64,000 nucleotides of DNA, from the NCBI GenBank assembly GCA_029168955.1, contig JAPDOI010000020.1:1148501-1212500 (forward strand), written 5' to 3'. This document shows, one piece after another, positions 44,201-56,200 of the stretch. Positions within the stretch are counted from its first letter, which is position 1. Every line of letters begins with the position of its first letter. The notes under the pieces are model-generated. The model saw nothing but the letters and a program-made list of their open reading frames with translations. It was not told where the DNA came from and did no database searches. A program made the position numbers and the translations under genes. The stretch is from Aplectana chamaeleonis (Eukaryota > Nematoda > Chromadorea > Rhabditida > Cosmocercidae).

Positions 44201-47200
44201 CAAAGTTATTTCGATCTATGAGAAAATTGTTGTTTATATTCTCTAAAAAAATCCGTGATTACTTAGTTGCCAACACAATAGTTTCCGATAACCATTCAGT
44301 AGACGCATCTTTTGCTCCACTGCGGCCTCCTAAGGGTTTAAAGCAAGGCTGAAAAGGCCATTCGAAAAAAAAACGGCTTTTTTACACCACTTCTTTAAAC
44401 GGGCGATTTTTTCTATTTCTGCCTTTATACAAGCGACTTTGCTTTTTTTCCACTTTATTGCTAGGTCTATTTTAGCGAACCGCTGAGTTACGGCCCATCA
44501 GAGCATTGTGCATGACACTGGAAGGTCCCCAAAAACCTTTTTTCGCTATTCGGACAGCTGCAATTTTGACGAGTATTCAGGTCACCAGCGGTTGACAAAC
44601 AAGTCTGGGGCGGCATGCACGTACGAGGCGGGTTAGGTTGGGGTTAGGCAGAATTTGGGGCGTCGGCGCGTTTGATCATTGCTGTGCGAGTGCTGGAGAT
44701 AATCAATAGTTGGGGTCTCACGGGGTTCCGGCTGCCCCACTCTCCTACGAAGGGTTTGCGAGGGAACGATTTTTCAGTGCTAGCCTAACCCCCTTTTAGC
44801 CCTCGCGCTGCTATCACCAAACGCGCCGACGCTCCAAACCCTGCCTAACCCCAACCTAACCCGCCGCGTACGTGCATGCCGCCCCTGAACAACTCGTGGT
44901 TGTGTAAGAAACATTCCGTGGAGACGCTGAGTTTGAATGGATAGAAAAAAAATGCGGCGGTGCGACCCCCCAAACTTTTAATGTTTGGTGGCGACCCCCC
45001 ACTTCGAAAAATTTCCAACAATGCTTGACCCTGTGTGAACGTTGCGTCGCTTTGTCGCTTTGCAAGGAGAAACGACGACACGTTGAGACTGCGAAATGCA
45101 TGATACGTCAGCGACCGTGACGCGCATAACAGTTGCCAAGTTTTCATGGCGCGCGAAGGGTCACGCTTGCGCTTACTCAACAGTCTCGGCTGAGATCACG
45201 TTCATGCTTCCCACGACACATGACCAACAAAAGGAATAATTCAGAAAATCGCTGCATTCAATGCGTGTCGGATATGTATTCAATCGGAGTGACCACACTC
45301 ATCGAAGGGCTCTATCGCATGGGCACGTGCTCCAAACAGCAGCACGTGCTACATATTTTCATCACAGCACGCGCCGCAAAAAATTATAGCAGGGTCACGT
45401 GCTGCAAGGTAGTCCAGCACAATCGCAGCAGCACACTGACAGGCGACGCAGCCGGCACACCCACGTGCGACGCGGCCAGATCATAGGGCACCATCTGCAG
45501 CCGCCAGCGGTTGAATTCGACACGCATTGAACCCGGCGATTATCTGTGACCAAGCACATCGCTTTTCGGTTATCATGAATCATAAGCACTGTCGCGTCGC
45601 TGGTCGCGAGTTGATGAACATAGCCTGAGACGGAACAAGCGACTGATCGCGCGAGGGAAGTATAGCCCCAGCCTCAATGCCCAGGAATTTCTGATAAAGT
45701 TACATGCAAATTAACGACTCTAAACATGTTACCTGCAACTTTTTTCATAACTTCAAGTTACATGTGACCTTCAACAAAGTAAGTATATTGCACGGCGCAA
45801 GTTGGCTTACACGCGACATAAAGTAATGACGTGTAAGTTGAATGTGTTGATTTATCGCATATGCAACTTAACTCGGGGCGGGCTCTTTCCCAGGAAGGTG
45901 TACGACGCGCTCTCGAGGCTGGCTCAGATGTCGGTAGCGCCGTAGGTCCAATTACCCAAGTTTGAGGCACTTCGGCCCACACACCGGCCGGAGGCCCCAC
46001 CTGGTCGTTGGCGCCCCCAAGCATGCTCGGCGCGCATGCCGCGCGTCGGTGATGGCGGCGTCGCGTGTGGGTCTCAGGTAACATGTAACAAAGGTGCAAT
46101 TTACTCGCAAGGTTGTGTACTATTAGAGCAAGTTGCATGTTACTTCATTCGAAAATCTGGCCAGGTTACCCGTGAAATCGCTTCAAATTACTTGCGAACC
46201 TAAAGTAAGTTGCGTGACGCCATCATGCAACTTGCGTTAAAGTCTCAGGTAACTTGTTGAAAAATTCCTGTCTGAATTTGACCTGTGTTTGATCAAGATT
46301 GCGCCGTACCCCTGATGGTACTCAAAGGGCAAAAGGCATGAACTTTATGGATCAAAAACCGGGAATATCAATGTGCATAGCTATCGATACATTATGCATA
46401 TAGCCAGAATAGCGCTAGGGAAACGCACCTGTCTTGCACGGGCCGAGTCCTCCTCTGACAGATGTTCTTTACGAGTTTTGGTCACGAGGTTCACATTGGA
46501 CGCGTTAAAAACCTGAAAATGTTCACTACATGGAAACTGAATTCCTTAAAAAACGGACCGATACCCACCTTACACTCGTACTCATCGATAACTTCCGTTT
46601 TCTCAGTACTACTTATCCATCCAAGTAAACCACCGCGATATGACCTCTCAAAACCAATCTTGTCCACATCAATGAATGTAGTGGATATGGGGGTCGTCAT
46701 TCTGAACTTGGTAGCTAAGTCGGTTCACCTAACCCACCAAACTTCTTCTAGTCAACAAACCGCAGCTCAACGGATTCCTCTGTTGGAGAGAAGTCTTCTA
46801 ATGCTTCATTTTCATGCAATGTTTGAACTGTTGCCTGCAAGTACATGGGAAAGAAGGCATGTCTATCCCCTTTACAAAAATAGAAGATCAAATAAATGTA
46901 AAATTCCACACCGTTTTCGACTCATGATCGATCACAATGAATTCTGGTGAGCCGTTATCGTCCAGGCGAAATATATAGGTTTGGTTCCCTCGTTTCCAAC
47001 TGGAGGCCTCAAATCCAACTAGAGTTGTGTCTATCCGCACTTTAGAGCCTTGCTTGTATATCTAAAACATTGAACACCTTTTTCCTCAATGAATCTTTAA
47101 AATCTGAACATACAGTATCGTTAAAAAGTCTGTTCCGCTTCGGTTTTTCGCCCATAACTCATTTGTTAGGAGAGGAATTAGCTTAATTTTTCATCACAAC

Positions 47201-50200
47201 TACAACACAATGAGAGAACAGACACACCCAAAAAACAACTTTAAACTACGCTTACAACTTAAGTTATGAACAAAAAAAGCAATTTATGACGATTGCGGCT
47301 AACAAGGGAAATTATCTTGAAAGTACATAAATACTAAAAAATACTAGAGAGCAAAATGGTACTAGGTTACTGAGAAGTATACACGTACTACTTGGTAGCC
47401 ATACCGTTGGCATAGATCACTGCCTGACACCTTCTAAGCATTGAGGCGACAAGGTAGGAGAGATTCGAGACAGGGAAAGACCTTCAGGCCTGCTAGAGTT
47501 CTGCGAACTTCTCTGTCGCATTTCGAGCAGTTTTGCTTTGGAGTGACTGTCCCAATTCTGCTCAGGGATGTTCGATTGGGTTTAGGTCCAAAGACAGTCC
47601 ATTACGCGGATGCGGCGCTGGTCAAGCCAATCCTTGAAAGACGAGAGGCATGCTCAGGATCATGGTCTTGCTGAAAGACAAAGCTCCTAAGCATGGCAAC
47701 TCGTCCAAATGGAAGCATATGATTCTCCAGTGTGCCCTTGTACATCTCCTAATCTACAGTACCATCTATGCGGTGCAGAAGACCAACGCCATTTGCGCAA
47801 AAGCAGCCCCATACCATAACAGCACCTTCATCATGTTCAACGGTGAGAACCTGATAGCGGGGATGCACTCTAGAACCTACTGGGCGCCTAGCATGGCGTA
47901 TTCCGTATGTCCCAATAAGAGTATACTTGGATTCATCTGACCAGATGACTTTAGACCACTTTTGCTGAGTCCAGTGAAGGTATGGGGCTTTCTTCAGACT
48001 TTCACGCAAATGGTGTCGGTCTCCTATACCGCATGGATGGTCTATGGATAAGGAGATGTACAAGGGCACATTGGAGAGTCATATGCTTCCATTTGGACGG
48101 GTTGCCATACCTAGAGACTTTGTCTTTCAGCAAGACAATAATCCTGAGCATGCTTCTCGTCTATCAAGGATTAGCTCGCCCAGCGCCGCATCCGCGACTG
48201 GCCGAGTCATCCCCGGACCTGAGCCGGATAGAACATCTCTGGACAGAATTGGGACGGGCACTCCAGGGCAAAACTGCTCGAAATGCGACAGAGAAGTTCG
48301 CACAACCGAGAAGGCCTGAAAGTCTTCCCCTGCCTCGAGTCTCTCCAAACTTGTTGCTTTTATGCCTAGACGGTGTCAGACAGTGATCGATGCCAGCGGC
48401 ATGGCTCCCAAGTATTAGATGAATACTACTTGGAAACATGGTACCATTTGGCTCTTTAAGCTTTTTTTTCAGTACTTATGTACTTTCAAGATAATTTTCC
48501 TTATTAGCCTCAATCGTCATCAATTCCTTTTTTGTTCAAGAATTTAACTGTAAGCGTGGTTTGAAGTTGGTTTTTGGGTGTGTCTGCTGCCGAGATGTCG
48601 TACGTTCGTGCCGTGGCAGTGTGGAGGAAAGAAGATCGCCTCCGTGCAAACCGACGTCATCCCCTCCACAAAGAGGGTTTTTGTCATGGGAGAGGTGCTG
48701 GCCGGCCGCAACTCTCCTTCGGATTCTCCTGCAAAGGGCCGGCGTGGAGAGGAATCCTGGACCCGCTCAGAAGTACCAATGCGCCACGTGCGGAGAGGAT
48801 GTAAACTGGAGACATACCAGCGTCCAGTGCTTCGGATGCCAAAGGTGGGTGCATCTCTCCTGTTCGGGTCTCAGTTCTGTGAGGCATCATAACTCATCTT
48901 TTCGTTGTGTGTTATGCTCCTCACCTTCCATCTCATATTCCTCTATCTCAAATCGCCCCCTTTCCATTGTGCATATCAATCTAAACGGCCTTCGTGCCAA
49001 GCTTTCTGAACTATCTCTCTTTGCACGTACTTACCATCCAGACGTGATCATGGTTCAAGAAACCAAGCTCTCTCCATCCCCTACCTATCCTCATCCCAAT
49101 ATCCCAGGCTATACTTCTTACCATGCTCCAAGGTCATCTCTCGGCGGTGGAGTCTCTACTTTCGTTCTATCTTCACTTCCCTCACACCTCATTCCCAGCA
49201 CCCCCACGGACGGTACTCTCGAGTACCTCCCAATCCATCTCCCCCTAAAAACACCCCTTTCTCTTTTCAACATATACATTCCACCCACAACTTCATGCCC
49301 TTCATCTTACAATCCTATCCCACTTCTCAAGCAGCTGAGCGACTGCTCCCTCTCATCCTCGGTCGTTTTCGCGGGTGATTTCAACGCTCACACCTTTTGC
49401 TCGTCTCTCGGTCCTGATGTTAGAGGAAATGACGTCGAAGAATGGGCAGATGAGTGCGACCTGGTCATTCTAAACGATGATCAGCCCACTCGTCTCCCTG
49501 CCAGCGGCCGATCTTCTAGCCCAGACATATCTCTTGTCTCGTCCAACCTTTCTAGCTGCTGCTCATGGTCTACCTCGACTACTCTGCCAAGTGACCACGT
49601 TCCTGTCTTTGTCCACATCGATCTATCCAATTCTCTCGCTCCCTTTTCTGGTGTTCGCCAACGTTCTTATCTTAATTTAGGCCGAGCAGACTGGCGCCTG
49701 TTCAGTGAAGTTGCGCTTCGCCTATCGGCAGATTACCCGTGGAATGGAAGCGTGCACCAGAAGGAGTGCCATCTATCTGACGCAATCCGCAAGGCCATGA
49801 ATGCGGCTATCCCTATCGGTCGCGTCAAGACGTTCTATCCAAATGTCAACAGGGAAATCCTCGACAAAATTAGAACGAGAGATGCGAGGAGAGCGGTTAA
49901 TCATCTGGACCCCGTGGTTGCTGAGCTTGACAGTGAGATCAAAAAGGATTTGGACAGACACAAGAAAGAAGAGTGGGAGAAGTTCACCGGACAGATGGAC
50001 TTTAAGACGGACAGTGCAGCTACTTGGAAGGTTTTACGGAAGCTTTCGGGTAAAAGCTCACCCGCCACCGTCTCCACTATCGAATTCGACAACGGCGTAT
50101 TCAAATCAGGAAAGGAAGCCGCTTATGCGCTCGGGAAAAGTTTTTCATCACCAGTGCTAAACGAGGTCCGCAGAATAGAGTGACTGTAAGAGAGCTGTGC

Positions 50201-53200
50201 CGCCTCCCGCTTATGAGCACGGCCGAAGCGTTTACTACGACGCAAATTGAGAAGATTATAAAGGAAATGCGGAACTCTAGAGCTATTGGTCCTGATGGGA
50301 TATGTCCTGCTGTCTTGAAGAAGATACCCACTGACTTACTACCGCTCCTCACTGATGTGATAAACTCCTCGTTCATGTCGTGTACTATCCCGCGGAATTG
50401 GAAGATGGCAAACGTCGTTCCGCTGCCCAAGCCTGGCAAGCCCCAAGCTTCAGTCAAGGGATATCGGCCCATTAGCTTGTTGTCTTCTTTTGCTAAAGTA
50501 GCTGAAAAGCTGATCGTCAAAGACCTGGCCGAGCACAACGAGAGACAGGTGTTTCAGCATGGATTCAGAAAAATGCATTCCACCACGACAGCTTTGTTAG
50601 AAATTACGAGCTATGCAATTGATGGTTTCAACGCATATAAGCCGGAAAGAACTGTAGCAGTTGCCTTGGATCTCACTAAGGCTTTCGACACAGTGAATCT
50701 TGGTATCTTATCAAACAACTTACTGGAGTCATCAATCCCGCCATGGCAAAAGCGCTGGATAGCTGCATCCACTAAGGGAAGACGGGCTAGAGTGATGTTC
50801 CAGAATCATGTCTCAAACAGCATTCCGATTGCAGCTGGAGTCCCACAGGGCGGTGTATTGTCGCCTGCTCTCTTCAGTCTGTACCTCGAAGATATGCCCG
50901 CCCCACCCCAAGATATCAAGGTGGTCGCTTACGCTGATGATATGACTGTCTTGTGTCGTGATCGGGACATAAATGTGGCCGCCGCTAAGATTAACGGGTA
51001 CTGCACTGAAAAGCTTCTTCGACCGCAAAATGCTGAAGATTTCTGCGTCAAAGTCATCGGTATCCGTACTCACAACGGACCCATCTGAACACAGCGCACA
51101 TCCGTATGTCGTATGGAATGGAGATCGTTTGCCTGCCGCCCGCTTCCCAAAACTTCTCGGACTCGTACTCGATCCATCGCTCAAATTCCATAAGAACACG
51201 GAACAGAAGCAGGCTATCGTTAAAGCGAAGCTTAACGTGCTTAGAGCCCTGGGCGGTACAACATGGGGTAGTAGCAAAGAAACCATTATTACAACGTATA
51301 AGGCTATTCTCCAGCCTGCACTGGAGTACGGCGCCCCAGTTTGGCAGCATCTAGTTTCGGAATCCTCTTGGACTAAGATGCAACGCATACAGAATGCGGC
51401 TCTTCGAATCGCCACCGGGTGTGCAAGAAGTTCCCGGTCGATCACTTGCATGCTGAGACCCGCTTATTACCAGTAAGGGAGCACTGTGAGCTCCAGGCCC
51501 AACAATTTTTCATCAACATTGTCAAACAACCAAATCACCCCTCTTGGAGAGTGCTAAACCCCGTCAGAGAAAGAAAGATCAGAAAGCCATTCGCCGATGC
51601 TCCCAGCAAAGTCAATCTGCAGAGATGGCACGACTCACAGCAAGAACGACTCCGTCTATTGCGCGAGGAGCATACTCAGTTTGTACGGTGTCATCTGGAA
51701 AAGGCGGTCATTAATCCCATATTGGGGGTAGTGCCGCCCCAAGTCTGCACATCCGAGGCTCAACTCGGAAGAAGGGCCAGGTGCACGCTCGCATCATTAC
51801 GCTGTGGTCACTCTACAATGCTAATGTCTTATGTCAGTAGGATTGACAGCAGTAAATCTGATGTGTGCCCGGACTGCGGTACCATCGGCCACGATACCGC
51901 ACATTTATTCAACTGTCCGGAGAGACCTACCACGCTGACCGTAATGGACTTATGGACGAATCCGTTACTGGTCGCCCAGTTCCTCAACCTATGACAAAAC
52001 CCTCAATGTGGCTGCAAAGAAGAAGAAGAAGGGTGTGTCTGTTCTCTTAATGTGTTGTGGTTGTGATGGAAGCTGATTGCTTCTCTAACAAATGAGTTAT
52101 GGTCGAAAAAACAAAGCGGAATACACTTTAATGCATAAGGGCAGCATTAGGCGCACAATGCTGTAGCCGCGCACCACAATGAGGGATACACTGATGAGTA
52201 GAGTAGGATCGTTCCAGGCAGTGTCGAATAAGTCACTCGTGCAAGTATGCACAATCCTATGAAGATGAGAGCCTTCTCAGGGACACATGGAGCCTTTCCG
52301 GGCTTTCAAAAAAGTTGACCAATCAAAGTAACATTATTTCGAGGTGCAGGATCATTGACCATTGACCATTTTTCTGTGGCTTAAAGGGGTGGGAGTGGGG
52401 GGGGGGGGGAGTGTAGGGGAGGAGGGGCCGCCAGACTTCAGCACATTCAGCCAAAGTCGTTACCTCCCTCATCCTCTCTCCATATTGATCATGCTGAACC
52501 CTTACTGAAGAAAAACAAAACATCTAAACTCACTTTATATGTGTCCGAAGGGCACATTCGACTGATGAACGGCACCCAGCTGGCAAACTCCCAACCCATT
52601 TCGCAATAGAAATCTGGCGATCCCTTAAAAGGATATAAGATGACCCCAATCTTTTCTCGGCACCATTCAGATGATCACATAACAGTTACAACTGAGGGAA
52701 TCTGGCCATTATCACAGCTTAACCGCAGGGTACACGAGCCCTCAAAAAACGTGGATCCTTGCCCACTTTACCCGGAACTTCACCTCATGGATACACAAGG
52801 TTGAGCAGTTCGTTGCGGAAATTTTCGGCAGAACTACGACCCCCCCCTCTTTTGACGACCGGAATTGTCGGAAAAAAAATTAAACATTTTTACACCCCCC
52901 CCCCGAGATGAAAAATTGCTTTAGCTTTTTTTGAAAAAAAATTCCTTATTTTGAGTAAACAAGCGGTTTGGAGCAATTACTCTGCGAAAAATTTACGAGC
53001 CCCCCCCCCGAAATTTTCCTTTTTTTTCCTGAAGTTTATCACCCACTCAGGGTCAAGCGGAGCGTTGCGTAACTTTTCGAAATCGTAGCGACCCCCCGGT
53101 CACATTTTTTTCCGAACTATAAAATTTTTGCGATCCCCCTTCCCCGAGCGCGGATTTCGCGATCCTTTCTCTCCAAGTCCCGCCAGTTTATAGTTGATTA

Positions 53201-56200
53201 CTAAAAATGTCAGACGCCGAAAATTAGTTCAGTAGTTGAGCCCAAGCGCCTAAAACCGAATGCTACGCTCCTTCTCTTGGGGACCAAAGTAATCGAGAAT
53301 TTATGGAATATCCACGGGATTCTCCAATTTGGACCGAAATTTTCGCGATCCCCACTCACATTCACTTTTGAACCCAAATTTTTGCGACCCCCAGTTGCGA
53401 AATTTCGCAACCCCGCTTGACCCTGCCAGGGTCAAGCGGAGCGGTGCGTAACTTTTCGAAATCGTAGCGACCCCCCGGTCACATTTTTTTCCGAACTATG
53501 AAATTTTTGCGATCCCCCTTCCCCGAGCGCGGATTTCGCGATCCTTTCTCTCCAAGTCCCGCCAGTTTATAGTTGATTACTAAAAATGTCAGACGCCGAA
53601 AATTAGTTCAGTAGTTGAGCCCAAGCGCCTAAAACCGAATGCTACGCTCCTTCTCTTGGGGACCAAAGTAATCGAGAATTTATGGAATATCCACGGGATT
53701 CTCCAATTTGGACCGAAATTTTCGCGATCCCCACTCACATTCACTTTTGAACCCAAATTTTTGCGACCCCCAGTTGCGAAATTTCGCAACCCCGCTTGAC
53801 CCTGCACCCACTTTAGGCTGCACTTTCAATCAACCCGACTCCAAGGTATAATTGTACAGCTTGCTCCACTGTCCGCACAGGTCTCGCACCCTTTAGAGAA
53901 TGTGGCCCCTATCAAAGGAAGCCACGCCCGCGCGTCACGCGCGTGCCGCGCTGGCGTTGAGGAGTATGAATAGCGCCATAATACTCTGCAGCCCAGTATC
54001 GTTGAGATTATTTAATAGTAAGTTTTGCAAAATTCTTACGACACCCTGTGCGCCAGGTGGCAAACTGCGATTCGCAACCCTGCTCAACACTGTGAATACA
54101 ACCACACTCAAACCGATTGCTCACATACGTTGATTCTGCCTCGTTTTTTTTTCAATCCCAATGGCGCGAGTGCTCTGGTGCAGGCCGTTCGAATCTGGTA
54201 TACCCTGCCCCAAACGAGATGGCAAGCGAAGAGTTCAAAGAAGCAGCGCTCCCTCTGCGTCTCTGACATTTTTCGGATTGTGCTAAGACTCGCGTACGCA
54301 AATGGCATGTCTTACCGTAATTCAAAAACAAGATTCGACGAGTTTTTCACGTTCTAACTTCTTTTTTCACATACTTCAATACTCTTTTGCGTTCTTTTTG
54401 CTCAAAATGCTCGTGATACTCACTCTCGACACAGATATTCTTCATTACGGGGCAGGGAAAGTGCTCCAGGAAATCAATAACAGCTCGGAGGGCCCGAAGT
54501 CATCTGTTTTTAGATTACGGTGAGACATGCTACGTATTTGCGCATACGACGTCTTACAGTAAGCCAGAAATGTCAGAGACGCAGAGGGAGCGCCGCTTAT
54601 TTGGACTCTTCGCTTGCCATCTCGTTTGGGACATGGTAAACACTCGCCCGTTTCCTCCTTGTCCAATTTTGTCCTTCTCGCCACGGGATTAAGCACTTGA
54701 GAAAAATGAGTTTCTCTTAACTAAAGGCTTTTGTCAATTCCTGTAAAACTTAGCGGTTCCGGACTCCGGCCTACTTCCATTCAGTCGCTAACCAATCAAA
54801 ATACATAACTCGGAGACGCATAGAAAATGCTTTCTCCGAGTTTGCGTGCAGAATCCTAATAAAGACCGAGTGGGTTGAGGACAAGCGAAGACGTACTCAT
54901 TAAGTACATTTTCTAAGCCGCATTTCCCGTTTTTTTTTGTATGTATCGTCGGTCTGGTGGAAATCAGCCGTACGGCAAGCTCTCACGAGGCCTGAAGCAG
55001 CGCAAAGCAGGCCGTGTCGATAGTTTTCCTCGGAGCTACGACCCTCCCTGGTGACCAATCGAATACCCCTACACAGAAATTTGGCTGAATTCTGATACTT
55101 TGCTCACCCTACTGCATAGCGACCGTAACGCAGAATTTCATGACCTCGGCAGACACAGCTGTCCCCGTGCTGCAATTTTACTCTAAAACGGCGACTACTA
55201 CCTTATTTTAGCTTACCAAGTGGTTTGCAGAACATTCGGTTTGCAGAACACTCCAAAAAAATTTACGAGCCCTCCCTTGAATTTTTCATTTTTCTTCAAA
55301 AACTTTTCAAAATTTTTATGACCCCCTCCCCGTTGCGCCGAGTCGCTATCCTGCTCAACCCTGCTTGTAAGATTCCGAATATACTAGACCTCATCCAGAA
55401 ATAACAAGAGAACTTTTTGAACCACGTTTTTTCACCTAACTAGGGAACCTCGCTACCCATGTATCGGCTTTTGAGAATCTGTCAGTGTTTCTTGGTGAAT
55501 TCGGACACGCTCTTTACGAATCTGTCATTGGATTTTGCTACAGATATTATGTTAACAAGCTATTACTCGTTAAAGTTACCACCTTGTAATCTGCTATTTC
55601 GCTATCAATCTGGAGTTATTTCACCAATTCATGGAATTTTGATGTGCGGAGACGATTTTTTCGTTTTTTGAGCTGAAAATGTTTTCATTGTCTTCCTGAA
55701 CAAGAAAAGTAGCCCTGTAAGGTGTTTCGAGTTTTTTTAAAAGATTTTTTAAATGTTTGAAAATGCTAGCAAGCATTCTCAACACGAGCGCCCGCCAAGC
55801 CCTGCCCATTTTTGTTACGGATACCGTAGCGCTCGGATTCTATAAGCTTGAGCACCACTTCTGTTCTAGTTACTGTTGCTCTAGTGTTCAAATCACGAAG
55901 CACGCATTCAATACTCGAGAATTACAAAAAACTGTGAATTACAACGTAGTAGTTTTAACCAGTAATAACTTGTTAACTTGAGGTCCATAGCAAAAACCAA
56001 GGACAGATTTGAAAAGAGAGTATCCGAGTTGACCAAGAAGCATTAACAGTCTCTCAAAAGCTCGTGGATGGCTAACGAGGTTCCCTAATAAGCCTTAAAA
56101 CGTCTTACCTGCTCATAGATAAGAAGTTTGACTAGAATAGATAACTGGACCAAACAAACGCCAACTGGGGAACTAACCTCTAAGGTTTTCAAACAGTCCC

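Larger units (their letters stand above)
48586..52030 (+). mobile_element. Full-length non-LTR retrotransposon (LINE copy A)
   Basis: 3.4 kb, flanked by the 10-bp target duplication GGGTGTGTCT (48576-48585 and 52031-52040), starting GCTGCCGAGATGTCGTACG and ending in an (AAG)n tail. Order: 2A-like motif, PHD-like zinc finger, APE-type endonuclease, reverse transcriptase, C-terminal CPDC..HLFNC zinc knuckle. It resembles Jockey/CR1-group LINEs; the clade is not certain. It is antisense to ANKRD13, inside intron 4. Confidence 0.95.

Noticed and set aside
44640..44660. TTAGGC-like telomere word
   Set aside because: A single copy inside an inverted repeat; no tandem telomeric run is present.
53210..53807. 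Two identical minus-strand ORFs of about 70 residues
   Set aside because: They are in the 379-bp duplicated MITE-like unit; identity reflects the recent duplication, not selection.
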